A stretch of DNA of 23,620 bases from an uncultured Ruminococcus sp. (lineage in GTDB: Bacteria; Bacillota; Clostridia; Oscillospirales; Ruminococcaceae): positions 1-23,620 of the forward strand of contig CAJTOG010000025.1 of assembly GCA_910577575.1 (NCBI GenBank). Direction: 5' to 3'. Positions within the stretch are counted from its first letter, which is position 1. Each line of letters starts with the position of its first letter. The notes under the pieces were generated by a model. That model ran no database searches and was not told the origin of the DNA. It worked only from the letters and a program-made list of their open reading frames with translations. The position numbers and the translations under genes are program-made. Below, piece after piece: positions 14,708-23,386 of the stretch.

Positions 14708-16216
14708 ATGAAAAATATTAAAAAAACAACGGCATTTATTTTTTCGGTAATGCTTATGAACAGTGCGTTTTTTATGCCTGATGCAGATAATACGGCAAAT
14801 GCTGCGGAATCGGAGCTTACAGATGATACTGTAAATTTTTATCATCAGTGGAAAGAAAAATATCTTGTTCAGGATAATTATGTTACAGATGAAACTCAGT
14901 ATTATGTTTACTACAGCGATGAAAAATACAGTGGTGGAAATTATTCTGTTCCTGTTACGGTTTCAGAGGCTCACGGATATGGCATGCTAATCATGGCAAG
15001 CATGGCGGATTATGATGAAAATGCAAAAGATTATTTTGACGGAATGTACCGCTATTTTAAGGCACATCCGAGTGATATAGGTTCAAGTCTTATGTCGTGG
15101 CAGCAATGTGATAATGGTACAGCTCTTATTGACGGCGCTGAAGAAGGTTCAATGACAGGCGGTTTCTGCGATTCAGCAACAGACGGAGACATGGATATTG
15201 CCTATTCGCTTCTTATGGCAGATTCAGTCTGGGGAAGCAACGGCGAAATTGATTACTATTCCGAAGCTGTCTCTGTTATTAATGATATTATGAGATATGA
15301 TGTAAATCATGAATACTGGACACTTACTCTTGGAGACTGGGTATCAGAATGTGATAAGTCAGATAATTATTATTCTGCAACAAGATGTTCCGATTTTATA
15401 ATGCAGTACCTGCCTGTTTTTGCAGAAGTTACAGGTGATGACAACTGGTTTAAAGTTTATGATGTGACATACGGAATTATCAACAGTATGATTGAAGAAT
15501 ATGGGACAGGTATTCTTCCGGATTTTGTTATCAGAAATTCTGATGGGAAATTCATACCTGCATCTGCTGATTTTTTAGAAAGTGAGAATGACGGAAATTA
15601 TTATTACAACAGTTGCCGTACTCCATGGAGAATAAGTATGGATTATCTTATAAACGGTAATGAAGATGCTTTTGCTTTTGCAAATGCTATTGATAATTTT
15701 ATGATGAATGCAGCAAATAATGACCCATGGGAAGTTATGGCAGGCTATACTCCGACAGGAACAGCAATTGAAAATTACAATGACCTTTGTTTTGTTGCCC
15801 CTCTTCTGATTTCAGCAAAATGCGGAGATAATAAACAATGGCATGATGAAATCCGTGATGTTATACTGAATTATGGAGAAGACGTGTATTATGGAGATAC
15901 TATAAAAATGCTTTGTCTGATTGCAGATGACGGAGACTGGATAGTTCCTGAAACAAGTGAATCAATATTAATGGGTGATGCGAATTGTGATGGCAAAGTG
16001 ACAATTGCCGATGCAACAGCTATTATTCAGCATCTTGGTAATGAAGACGAATATAAACTTTCTGAACAGGGTGCAATTAATGCTGATGTTATTGATAAAG
16101 GTGACGGTGTGACAGGTGCTGATGCAAATGCTATTCAGGCAATTGAGGCAGGATTTATTAATCAGACTGATTTTCCGATGACTAAAACTCAGCTTGATTC
16201 TGCAATGATGATATAA
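14708..16216 (+). CDS. Secreted glycoside hydrolase family 8 enzyme with C-terminal dockerin
   Basis: 502 residues. Residues 1-33 form a signal peptide (basic MKNIKK, hydrophobic core, ANAA cleavage site). The GH8 catalytic domain (about 36-410) has the family signature SEAHGYGM (86-93) with Glu87 as probable general acid, and ATDGDMDIAYSL (157-168) holding the other acidic residues. GH8 enzymes cut beta-1,4-glucans or xylans by inversion; the substrate cannot be told from motifs. A dockerin follows (421-490): the first calcium repeat DANCDGKVTIAD (424-435), the second around GDGVTGADANAI (465-476), typical of Ruminococcus dockerins, so the enzyme should dock on a cohesin scaffold outside the cell. 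GGGAGG sits seven bases before the ATG. Expression is probably controlled by the divergent AraC gene. Confidence 0.93.
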   Translation: MKNIKKTTAFIFSVMLMNSAFFMPDADNTANAAESELTDDTVNFYHQWKEKYLVQDNYVTDETQYYVYYSDEKYSGGNYSVPVTVSEAHGYGMLIMASMADYDENAKDYFDGMYRYFKAHPSDIGSSLMSWQQCDNGTALIDGAEEGSMTGGFCDSATDGDMDIAYSLLMADSVWGSNGEIDYYSEAVSVINDIMRYDVNHEYWTLTLGDWVSECDKSDNYYSATRCSDFIMQYLPVFAEVTGDDNWFKVYDVTYGIINSMIEEYGTGILPDFVIRNSDGKFIPASADFLESENDGNYYYNSCRTPWRISMDYLINGNEDAFAFANAIDNFMMNAANNDPWEVMAGYTPTGTAIENYNDLCFVAPLLISAKCGDNKQWHDEIRDVILNYGEDVYYGDTIKMLCLIADDGDWIVPETSESILMGDANCDGKVTIADATAIIQHLGNEDEYKLSEQGAINADVIDKGDGVTGADANAIQAIEAGFINQTDFPMTKTQLDSAMMI

Positions 16217-16265
16217 TTGATTTATTTAATTTTTGTATTACAAAACAAGAGCTGATTAAGATAAT

Positions 16266-16301
16266 TAAAAAGTCCCTTAAAAATAAGGGACTTTTATTAT
16301 T
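16266..16301. terminator. Bidirectional rho-independent terminator between the GH8 and DHH genes
   Basis: AAAAGTCCCTT (16267-16279 area) pairs with AAGGGACTTTT (16285-16295), with an A-run before and a T-run after. It serves the GH8 gene on plus and, because its arms reach the stop codon of the converging gene at 16297-16299, also that one on minus. Confidence 0.9.
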
Positions 16302-17235
16302 TTATGAAATTTTTGCAGGTGTCTTCAATAATTTTCCTTGCTTCAATCGGACTTTTATCAAGTTCACAGCAAGCTGCATGTAAATGCCCCCCACCGCCAT
16401 GAATTCTGCATATTTCAATAGCTGAAATATCACCGTTAGTACGTGTGGAGCATCTTGAACGGCCATCGGGAAGTTCACGTATTGTAACTCCAATCTGTAC
16501 ACCTTCAATCTGTTCAACCATTGAATTTATGCCCTCAAGGTCTGAATCTGAAATACCTGCAGTTTTTAAGTCATTCAGTGTTATAATTGCTGTAAGAACT
16601 TGATTGTTGCAGGTGAAATGAAAACTGTTACGGAGAATATTTTCAATTTTGAGTCTGCCTGTTGATTTGATAAATGTATTCAGTCTTCCGATTTTATAAA
16701 TATCTGCACCGAGTTTTGTAAGTTCAGCAGCAGTTTCAAATGACTGGACACTTGTATCAGAAGTACGAAAGCAAAGTGTATCAGTTATAAGTGCAGTATA
16801 AAGAAAGTCTGCGATTTGCTTGGTAATCGGAATATTCATAGCTTTAATAAGCTTAAAAATAATTTCACTGCACGCACCGCAGTCCTGTTCTACATAACGA
16901 TAATCAGCGGAATAAAAAGTATTTACATGATGGTCAATGCAAAAAGTAAAATGTTGGTCTGAAAAGTTTCCGACCCTGTTGGCAGAAGCTGAATCCACGG
17001 CTATATATATAGGATTTTCAGGTTTGTCCATTTTTACTTTATCCGTCATATATCTATGAACGCGTGGTATTTCATCTCTGCCTGTAACATCACATTTTTT
17101 TCCTGCTGACTGTAAGGCAAGTGCAAGTGCAAACGCTGAGCCTATACAGTCTCCGTCCGGCCGTATATGATAAATTATTCTGTATTCGTCATATTTTTGC
17201 AGTTTTTCAGCCATTTCTTTTATTGAAATATCCAT
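16297..17235 (-). CDS. nrnA: DHH family phosphoesterase, NrnA-type oligoribonuclease/pAp phosphatase
   Basis: 312 residues, the family length. DHH-domain motifs: HIRPDGDCIGSA (23-34, metal ligands His23, Asp27, Asp29), VDSASANRVG with Asp81, the name-giving DHH at 101-103, and TDTLCFRTSDT with Asp152. The C-terminal DHHA1 domain carries GGGGH at 280-284 for substrate binding. Such enzymes degrade nanoRNA and remove the 3' phosphate of pAp, the by-product of sulfate assimilation. That the next gene rightward is a PAPS-reductase-family protein is suggestive but the two are transcribed divergently. A weak AAAGAAG site lies upstream of the ATG. Confidence 0.9.
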   Translation of the reverse strand: MDISIKEMAEKLQKYDEYRIIYHIRPDGDCIGSAFALALALQSAGKKCDVTGRDEIPRVHRYMTDKVKMDKPENPIYIAVDSASANRVGNFSDQHFTFCIDHHVNTFYSADYRYVEQDCGACSEIIFKLIKAMNIPITKQIADFLYTALITDTLCFRTSDTSVQSFETAAELTKLGADIYKIGRLNTFIKSTGRLKIENILRNSFHFTCNNQVLTAIITLNDLKTAGISDSDLEGINSMVEQIEGVQIGVTIRELPDGRSRCSTRTNGDISAIEICRIHGGGGHLHAACCELDKSPIEARKIIEDTCKNFIK

Positions 17236-17267
17236 ATCATATTAACTTCTTTCATGATTTTTATTAT

Positions 17268-17296
17268 ATTATAACATATTTTAGTTAATTAATCAA
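17268..17296 (-). promoter_or_regulatory. Promoter of the DHH phosphoesterase gene
   Basis: On the minus strand TTGATT (17296-17291) and TATAAT (17273-17268) are 17 bases apart, with TG plus one base before the -10. It points away from the promoter of the IbrA-like gene 36 bases to the right. Confidence 0.75.
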
Positions 17297-17331
17297 GTAT
17301 AGGTTCAAATTTATTAGTATTAAAAAAAAGG

Positions 17332-17360
17332 TTGCAAAATATGGAAAAGTGTTGTATAAT
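17332..17360 (+). promoter_or_regulatory. Promoter of the IbrA/IbrB-like pair
   Basis: TTGCAA (17332-17337) and a perfect TATAAT (17355-17360) have a 17-base spacer. Transcription would begin around 17367, which excludes the in-frame ATG at 17369 as start and supports the one at 17390. Confidence 0.8.
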
Positions 17361-17389
17361 GTATAATAATGGGAAAGGAGGACAGCAGT

Positions 17390-18709
17390 ATGATTAAATC
17401 ATATATGGATGTTGATGTATATGAAGCTTTTCAGAACCGGATGGACTATATTTTTCAGGAATTTGACAATATTTATATTTCTTTCAGCGGAGGTAAGGAC
17501 AGTGGACTTCTGCTTAATCTTGTGATTGATTATGTTAAAAGAAATAACCTTAACAGGAAAATAGGTGTTTTTCATCAGGATTTTGAAGCACAGTATTCAG
17601 TAACAACTAAATATGTTGAAGATACTTTTGAAAAGAATCTTGAATTTATCGAACCTTATTGGGTATGCCTGCCGATGGCTACGAGAACTGCTTTAAGCAG
17701 TTATGAAATGTACTGGTATCCATGGGATGATACAAAAGAAGAAGTATGGGTGCGTCCAATGCCGGACAAGCCATATATAATAAATCTGTTGAATAATCCT
17801 TTTTATTATTATAAATATAAAATGCATCAGGAACATCTTGCAAAGCAATTCGGACGCTGGTATCATGAGATACACGGAAACAGAAAAACCATCTGTCTTT
17901 TGGGAATAAGAGCTTCTGAATCAGTTCACAGATACAATGCATTTGTTAATAAAAAATATGGATATGACGGAAATTGCTGGATTTCAAAGATGTTCAAGGA
18001 TGTTTGGAGTGCTTCACCGTTATATGACTGGAATGTCAATGATGTATGGGCTGCAAATTGTCGTTTTGGATATGATTATAATCATCTGTATGATTTATAT
18101 TATAAAGCCGGATTGAAGCCGAATCAGATGCGTGTTGCGTCTCCGTTCAATGATTATGCAAAGGAAAGCCTTCATTTATACAGAGTTCTTGACCCTGAAA
18201 TGTGGGTAAGGCTTCTCGGACGTGTAAAAGGAGCTAATTTTACTTCAATTTACGGTAAAACTACTGCCTTGGCTTATCGTAACATAAAACTTCCTGAAGG
18301 TCATACATGGAGGTCTTATACTGAATTTTTGCTTAATACGCTTCCAAAATGCCTCCGTAAAAGTTATGTTGAACGATTTAATACATCAATAAAATTCTGG
18401 CATGAAACGGGTGGGGGATTATCTGAAGAAACAATCATGGAATTGATAAATCATGGATATAACATAAAAAGGAATGGTATTTCAAATTATACTCTGGATA
18501 AAAAATCAAGAATCATATTTGTAGGAAGGATTCCTGATGATACTGATGATATTTTGTCAACCAGAGACATTCCGAGCTGGAAACGTATGTGTATATGCAT
18601 TCTGAAAAACGACCATGCCTGTAAATCAATGGGATTTTCAGAAACAAAACAACAGCGTGACAAGATTGAGAGAATCAAAAAAAAATATAATAGTTTGGGG
18701 GAATTATAA
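17390..18709 (+). CDS. ibrA: IbrA-like PP-loop protein (phosphoadenosine phosphosulfate reductase family, DUF3440)
   Basis: 439 residues. The N-terminal adenine nucleotide alpha hydrolase fold has the PP-loop SFSGGKDSG (31-39) that binds the pyrophosphate of ATP or PAPS, and GIRASES (172-178), the second nucleotide-binding motif of the family. Family-like features include FHQDFEAQY and DVWSASPLYDWNVNDVW. No Cys of the sulfonucleotide reductase ECGLH type is seen, so it is probably not a true PAPS reductase. IbrA with IbrB was described in E. coli as a regulator pair of immunoglobulin-binding genes; its biochemistry is unknown to me. The start follows AAAGGAGG by eight bases. It is directly followed by the IbrB-like gene (stop TAA touches the next ATG). 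Confidence 0.85.
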   Translation: MIKSYMDVDVYEAFQNRMDYIFQEFDNIYISFSGGKDSGLLLNLVIDYVKRNNLNRKIGVFHQDFEAQYSVTTKYVEDTFEKNLEFIEPYWVCLPMATRTALSSYEMYWYPWDDTKEEVWVRPMPDKPYIINLLNNPFYYYKYKMHQEHLAKQFGRWYHEIHGNRKTICLLGIRASESVHRYNAFVNKKYGYDGNCWISKMFKDVWSASPLYDWNVNDVWAANCRFGYDYNHLYDLYYKAGLKPNQMRVASPFNDYAKESLHLYRVLDPEMWVRLLGRVKGANFTSIYGKTTALAYRNIKLPEGHTWRSYTEFLLNTLPKCLRKSYVERFNTSIKFWHETGGGLSEETIMELINHGYNIKRNGISNYTLDKKSRIIFVGRIPDDTDDILSTRDIPSWKRMCICILKNDHACKSMGFSETKQQRDKIERIKKKYNSLGEL

Positions 18710-19279
18710 ATGGAATTTGTAAGTCCGGTTTATAATATAATTTCAGTGCCAGTAGAAAAGGTTGTACCTAATACATATAATCCAAATTCAGTTGCTCCGC
18801 CGGAGCTTAAGCTTCTTTATGACAGCATAAAAGAAGATGGATATACAATGCCAGTTGTATGTTATTATTCCAAAAAAGAAGATTTATATGTAATTGTTGA
18901 CGGCTTCCACCGTTACAGAATTATGGTTGAACATCGTGATATTTATGAAAGAGAACATGGAATGATTCCAGTATCTGTTATTGATAAGCCCTTGGCGGAG
19001 AGAATGGCAAGTACAATCCGTCATAACAGAGCAAGGGGTTCTCACGATGTTGACTTGATGAGCAATATTATAAAGGAACTTCATGAACTCGGACGTTCCG
19101 ACGCATGGATTGCCAAACATCTGGGAATGGATAAAGATGAGATACTGCGTCTTAAACAGATAACAGGGCTTGCTGCTTTATTCAGAGAAGTACCGTTTGG
19201 GAGAGCATGGGAGCCGGCAGAACGACAGCCGGAAGAAGAATGTGAAGAAAATAAGGAAAAACAGATTCAGACTTGTTGA
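18710..19279 (+). CDS. ibrB: IbrB-like ParB/Srx-fold protein
   Basis: 189 residues. A ParB N-terminal-like domain runs from about 10 to 112: VEKVVPNTYNPN (15-26), GYTMPVV (44-50), IVDGFHRYR (62-70; the GxxR box of the fold) and TIRHNRARGSH (102-112). A helix-turn-helix-like segment (about 126-150, SDAWIAKHLGMDKDEILRLK) follows, and the tail is Glu/Gln-rich. Members of this fold include nucleoprotein partition factors and enzymes; here the pairing with a PP-loop protein is the hallmark of IbrA/IbrB. Its ATG touches the stop of the upstream gene, with a GGGGG site inside that gene, so translation is coupled. Confidence 0.85.
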   Translation: MEFVSPVYNIISVPVEKVVPNTYNPNSVAPPELKLLYDSIKEDGYTMPVVCYYSKKEDLYVIVDGFHRYRIMVEHRDIYEREHGMIPVSVIDKPLAERMASTIRHNRARGSHDVDLMSNIIKELHELGRSDAWIAKHLGMDKDEILRLKQITGLAALFREVPFGRAWEPAERQPEEECEENKEKQIQTC

Positions 19280-19325
19280 AATAATCCCCCTGTCGGAGAA
19301 AAAATCTCTGTCAGAGGGATTATTT
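19279..19325. terminator. Terminator after the IbrA/IbrB-like pair, probably bidirectional
   Basis: AAATAATCCCCCTGTCGGAGA (19279-19299) is complementary to TCTCTGTCAGAGGGATTATTT (19305-19325) apart from three positions. The arms are long; the U-tract is short (ATTT). It starts at the IbrB stop codon and lies 26 bases past the stop codon of the gene converging from the right. Confidence 0.75.
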
Positions 19326-19351
19326 GATATACAAAGTTGTTTTCAGATTTT

Positions 19352-19840
19352 TTATTTCTTGAGCGAGAATACAGCATAATTATCGTCGTAATAGTATTCC
19401 GGACAATTTCTATGTAAATAATTAAAAGATTTACAGAGAATTGCTCTTATCCATTTCATGTCTTCAGGAGTATATAAATCTGAAACAACTTCCAGAAGTT
19501 TTACTGATTCTTCATCAGCATAGCAGGATATATCTGCAAAAACATATATAGGATTGTCATTTATCAGAAGAATATATTCGTCAACACGTCTTGTGTAATG
19601 ATAAATTTTCTTGTATTTTTCAATCAGTTCTTTTGTTCTTTGTTTATTCAATTCTCGGTTTTCTATACGAACTTCGATAAAATATATCTGATGATGTATC
19701 GATGTATATATTTGATGAATTTTCGGATGAAAAAATAAAGCGTGTCCGTCAAAACTTTTTAATTGAAGAGACTTGATGTATTCTTTAACTGGTTCATCCG
19801 CATATGAAAATTCTATATCGTTATAAGTAAAATTTTTCAT
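19352..19840 (-). CDS. Hypothetical protein, 162 aa
   Basis: No family recognised. The start ATG at 19840 follows AAAGGA at about eleven bases. It is a mixed alpha/beta-looking soluble protein without signal peptide or membrane segment: a hydrophobic strand pair with a HHQIYFIEVRIENRELN segment (49-65), a basic helix KELIEKYKKIYHYTRRV (70-86), then EYILLINDNPIYVFADISC (88-106) and a Tyr-rich C-terminus. It is the last gene of the relA - hemZ - rlmD run, 16 bases after the methyltransferase, and so probably shares its transcript. It could belong to a group of small lineage-specific proteins. Confidence 0.75.
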   Translation of the reverse strand: MKNFTYNDIEFSYADEPVKEYIKSLQLKSFDGHALFFHPKIHQIYTSIHHQIYFIEVRIENRELNKQRTKELIEKYKKIYHYTRRVDEYILLINDNPIYVFADISCYADEESVKLLEVVSDLYTPEDMKWIRAILCKSFNYLHRNCPEYYYDDNYAVFSLKK

Positions 19841-19856
19841 ATTTATTTCAATCCTT

Positions 19857-21212
19857 TTAGTGATTTCTTGACATCAATACCACGCACTCAACGTGTCTTG
19901 TTGCCGGAAACAAATCCGCACCGCATACCTTGTCAACAGAATAACCGTTTTCAGAAAGAATTTTTGCGTCTCTTGCGGCAGTTGCCGGATTACATGAAAT
20001 CATAACGATTTTTTCCGGAGAAGCAGAAACAATGGTTTTGAGCGTATCTTCCGAACAGCCTTTTCTTGGCGGGTCTACGATAATAATATCAGGATTGCAG
20101 CCTTCACTATTAAGCTGGCTGAATATTTCTCCTGCATCTCCACAGTAAAATTCTGCATTTGAAATATTGTTTTTAACTGCATTTCTGTGAGCATTTTGAA
20201 CTGCTTCAGGAACTATTTCAATACCAATGATTTTTTTTGCGTATTCAGACATGGAAAGTCCGATAGTGCCAGCACCACAATATAAATCAGCTATAATTTC
20301 AGAGCCGTCGGGTGATGCATATTCAAGAGCCTTTCGGTAAAGTATTTCAGCCTGAGGAGTATTAATCTGATAGAATGAAAGCGGGGAAATTTCTATGTCA
20401 TTTCCGCACATTTTATCATATATGCAGTTGTTTCCCCATAGTGTTATACATTCCGAACCGAGAATAATGTTTGTTTTATCAGGATTTATATTTAGTACAA
20501 TGCTTCTGATGTCAGAAAATTTTTTGGTAATTTCTTTACAAAGTGAAGAAAGCTGACGGGATATATTTTTTCTTACTACAATACATATCATAATTTCATT
20601 GGAATGGTAGCCCTTTCTGAGATATATATGACGTAATATGCCGGTGCCAGTTTTTTCATCATAGACAGAAATTTTTCTATTATTCACATATTCAAGAATA
20701 AATTCAAGAATTTTACTGAAAATTTGAGGCTGAAGAGGACAGTCTGTAACAGGGACAACACGATGACTTCTCGGGGCATAGAATCCACATACAGCCTTGC
20801 CGTTCATGGAAGCAAGCGGATACTGTGCTTTATTTCTGTATCTGTCAGGACTTTCAGAAGACAGAAAATCATCAAAAGACGGAGAAAGTCCTCCGATTCT
20901 TAAAAAAGCATTTTTTACTATATCATTTTTCGCATGGCATTCTGCTTCATAGTTTATATGGCGAAAAACACAGCCTCCGCATTTTTTATATACTCCGCAT
21001 TCACGTATTTCCCTGTCCGATGAGGGAACAATAATCTTATTTAAAATGCCGAAAGCATAATGATTCAGTATTTTGACAACTTTTATTTCAACAATATCGC
21101 CTACAGCCGTTTCAGGTACGAATACAGCCATATCATCAATACGGCATACTCCGCTTCCTTCTGATGTAATACCTGTTATTTCAACGGTATAGAATTTATT
21201 TTTTTCAGGCAT
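19857..21212 (-). CDS. rlmD: 23S rRNA (uracil-5-)-methyltransferase, RlmD/RumA type
   Basis: 451 residues of the TrmA/RumA family, which transfers a methyl group from S-adenosylmethionine to C5 of uridine in 23S rRNA. An N-terminal TRAM domain (about 5-60, VEITGITSEGSGVCRIDDM) precedes the iron-sulfur site Cys72, Cys78, Cys81 with Cys158 in TDCPL. The SAM domain holds DLYCGAGTIGLS (309-320), VDPPRKGC (379-386), the catalytic Cys407 in ISCNPATAARD and Glu442 in RHVECV. AGGAGG precedes the ATG, which lies within the end of the upstream gene (37-base overlap), so translation is coupled. Exact target (U747 or U1939 equivalents) cannot be told from the sequence. Confidence 0.92.
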   Translation of the reverse strand: MPEKNKFYTVEITGITSEGSGVCRIDDMAVFVPETAVGDIVEIKVVKILNHYAFGILNKIIVPSSDREIRECGVYKKCGGCVFRHINYEAECHAKNDIVKNAFLRIGGLSPSFDDFLSSESPDRYRNKAQYPLASMNGKAVCGFYAPRSHRVVPVTDCPLQPQIFSKILEFILEYVNNRKISVYDEKTGTGILRHIYLRKGYHSNEIMICIVVRKNISRQLSSLCKEITKKFSDIRSIVLNINPDKTNIILGSECITLWGNNCIYDKMCGNDIEISPLSFYQINTPQAEILYRKALEYASPDGSEIIADLYCGAGTIGLSMSEYAKKIIGIEIVPEAVQNAHRNAVKNNISNAEFYCGDAGEIFSQLNSEGCNPDIIIVDPPRKGCSEDTLKTIVSASPEKIVMISCNPATAARDAKILSENGYSVDKVCGADLFPATRHVECVVLMSRNH

Positions 21213-22678
21213 TCAATAACCTCCTTTTTTTTCTGTATAAGCTGGTCAAATCTTTTTATGTATTCATATGGGAATTTATAATTATGTATTCTGCTTATTT
21301 TTCCGTCAGGATAGACAAGTTTAGTTGATGCTGCACAGCCTGCTCCGAGAATTGTCTGGGTTTCGTCCATGATAAAAATATTGTACTGACTTTCAAATCC
21401 TTTTTTTGAATATCCGACATTTTCAAGATTATTGACAGTGTTTTTCTGTCTGTACATATAATAAGGCAGATAACCGCAGGACATAAGCTTTTCAATACTG
21501 TAATCCACCATTTCAGAAGCCGGATTATTCATATTTTCACTTCCGTTTTCAAATAAATCAGCAGAACGTTTTACAGTGAGAGTATGAACTGTAATACTTT
21601 CAGGAGAGAGTTCAGTAATTTTGTCGAGTGTATTTTTAAAGCTTTCAGCGGATTCAGTAGGCAATCCTGCTATGAGGTCGGTGTTTATATTATTGAATCC
21701 GATTTTCCGTGCAAGTTCAAACGCTTTAATGGCATCGGAACCTGAATGTTTTCTGCCGATGACACGCAGAACATCATCATTCAGTGTCTGAGGATTTACT
21801 GAAATTCTGTCTGCACCGAAAGCCTTTATAATACGGAGCTTTTCTTCTGTTATTGTATCGGGACGACCAGCTTCAAAACTGTATTCACGAATTTTGTCAA
21901 GATTGAAATTATCAGAAACGGTCTGCATGATTTTCTGAATATCCGATGCAGAAACAGAAGTCGGAGTACCGCCTCCAAAATAGACAGTATCGATTTTTGT
22001 TCCGGTGTTTTTGACTATATTTCCAATAATTTCAATTTCATGGCAGAGAGCGGATATATATTCAGGCATAAGTTTTATAGCAGAGTCCATACTGTGCGAT
22101 ACAAAAGAGCAGTAACTGCATCTTGTGGGGCAGAAAGGAATAGAAATATAAAGGCTTGCTGCATGAGTGTCAATATTATTCAGAATAGGGAGCTGGTTTA
22201 TTGCTGTTTCATAAGCAAGACTGAACTTTTTCGGGGACAGCTCGAAGTGTTCGGTTAAGATTTTTTCGGTTTGATTATGTGAAAATCCCTGCTGAATAAG
22301 TTCGATAACTTTTTTAACGGGACGAATGCCGGTCATAAGCCCCCATGGAGGATAAATTCCTGTTTTTCGGCATAATATATGGTATATCAGACGGCAGAGT
22401 TCGTGTTCCGCAATATTTTTTTCCGTATTTTCCGATAAAGTGATTGCAGAGCTTTCAGTATTGTCGTTTAATTTTACAGATGCCAATAATTCAAGTTTAT
22501 TACCAGAATTTTTGACCTCTGCGATAATAAAACTGTCCCCTTTGGCATCAGTAATATTATCCGAAAAACTGAATCGGGATGTGTGGAAAAACAGCTTGCA
22601 TAAGGCTTCAATTTCGTATTTAAAAGAATTGCCGATTAGAACAATCGGCATTTTATAGTCAGTATTTTTATCAGTCAT
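21176..22678 (-). CDS. hemZ: HemZ-like radical SAM coproporphyrinogen III oxidase family protein
   Basis: 500 residues. The radical SAM cluster motif is CPTRCSYC with Cys183, Cys187, Cys190; the HemZ subfamily mark PPWGLMTGIRPVK lies at 110-122. Further radical SAM elements are YFGGGTPT (SAM binding), EAGRPDTI and RISVNPQTLND. HemZ-type proteins are annotated as oxygen-independent coproporphyrinogen dehydrogenases, but this activity is proven for few members and heme genes are not seen here. The start overlaps the preceding MBL gene by eight bases (ATGACTGA), a usual coupled arrangement. The MBL - hemZ pair behind relA is a known Clostridial order. Confidence 0.92.
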   Translation of the reverse strand: MTDKNTDYKMPIVLIGNSFKYEIEALCKLFFHTSRFSFSDNITDAKGDSFIIAEVKNSGNKLELLASVKLNDNTESSAITLSENTEKNIAEHELCRLIYHILCRKTGIYPPWGLMTGIRPVKKVIELIQQGFSHNQTEKILTEHFELSPKKFSLAYETAINQLPILNNIDTHAASLYISIPFCPTRCSYCSFVSHSMDSAIKLMPEYISALCHEIEIIGNIVKNTGTKIDTVYFGGGTPTSVSASDIQKIMQTVSDNFNLDKIREYSFEAGRPDTITEEKLRIIKAFGADRISVNPQTLNDDVLRVIGRKHSGSDAIKAFELARKIGFNNINTDLIAGLPTESAESFKNTLDKITELSPESITVHTLTVKRSADLFENGSENMNNPASEMVDYSIEKLMSCGYLPYYMYRQKNTVNNLENVGYSKKGFESQYNIFIMDETQTILGAGCAASTKLVYPDGKISRIHNYKFPYEYIKRFDQLIQKKKEVIECLKKINSIPLK

Positions 22679-23318
22679 TTTTTTCTCCGTATTTTTTCAT
22701 ATGAGGATTGTTTTTTCTTTCGTAATCAAGAGTGGTTGTTTCGTTATGACCGGCAAAAACTTTATAATCACCTTCAAGATTGTAAAGTTTCTGAAGTGAC
22801 ATAAGCATCTGTTGTGAATCACTTTTGGGAAAATCGGTTCTTCCTATGGAACAGCAGAAAAGTGTATCTCCCGAAAAAATAATATCATCGGTTATATAAC
22901 ATACTCCACCGGGGGTATGCCCTGGGGTATGAAGCACACGGAAAATATAATCACCGTCCTGAATTTCATCCTCGTCATGTATTGTTTTATATTCTTTAAC
23001 TGGCATAAAAGGAGAAGCCGATAAAAACGACATTGATGAAAAAAGCGAAGCATCTGCACTTTCAAGCATAAAAGCATCATTTTCGTGGATATATACTTCT
23101 GCACCAGTAGCCTTACGCACTTCTTCAACTCCACTCATATGGTCGAAATGTCCATGGGTAAGAAGAATTTTAGTAAGCTTCAGACCTGTCATCTTGAGAT
23201 ATTCAATAACCATTCGGGGAGTACCGCCTATATCAACAGCAATACATTGTTGGGGAGCGGTCTGAACAATATAGCAGTTTGCATTGAGTGCACCAAGATG
23301 CAATGTTTTTATATTCAT
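22671..23318 (-). CDS. MBL-fold metallo-hydrolase, glyoxalase II-like
   Basis: 215 residues. The metal-binding motif THGHFDH gives His55, His57, Asp59 and His60; the other ligands are His134 (TPGHTPG), Asp151 (SGDT) and His191 (AGHNETT). This is the complete dinuclear zinc site of the hydroxyacylglutathione hydrolase-like family. The physiological substrate of the relA-linked member is not established; thioester hydrolysis is the family expectation. AAGGAGA precedes the ATG. It is the gene between relA and hemZ in many Clostridia. Confidence 0.9.
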   Translation of the reverse strand: MNIKTLHLGALNANCYIVQTAPQQCIAVDIGGTPRMVIEYLKMTGLKLTKILLTHGHFDHMSGVEEVRKATGAEVYIHENDAFMLESADASLFSSMSFLSASPFMPVKEYKTIHDEDEIQDGDYIFRVLHTPGHTPGGVCYITDDIIFSGDTLFCCSIGRTDFPKSDSQQMLMSLQKLYNLEGDYKVFAGHNETTTLDYERKNNPHMKKYGEKND

Positions 23319-23342
23319 AAAATTTTCTCCTTATATTTGACT

Positions 23343-23370
23343 GCTGTATCTGATTTAATTTAGATACAGC
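23343..23370. repeat. Hairpin between relA and the MBL gene
   Basis: GCTGTATCT (23343-23351) and AGATACAGC (23362-23370) are exact inverted repeats around a 10-base loop. There is no U-tract in the minus direction, so it may be a weak terminator, an RNA processing signal or a stabiliser rather than a full stop. Confidence 0.5.
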
Positions 23371-23386
23371 ATATTGTTTGGATGAT

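Noticed and set aside
17369..17389. Earlier ATG for the IbrA-like gene at 17369
   Set aside because: It lies at the predicted transcription start and in front of the AAAGGAGG site, which can only serve the ATG at 17390.
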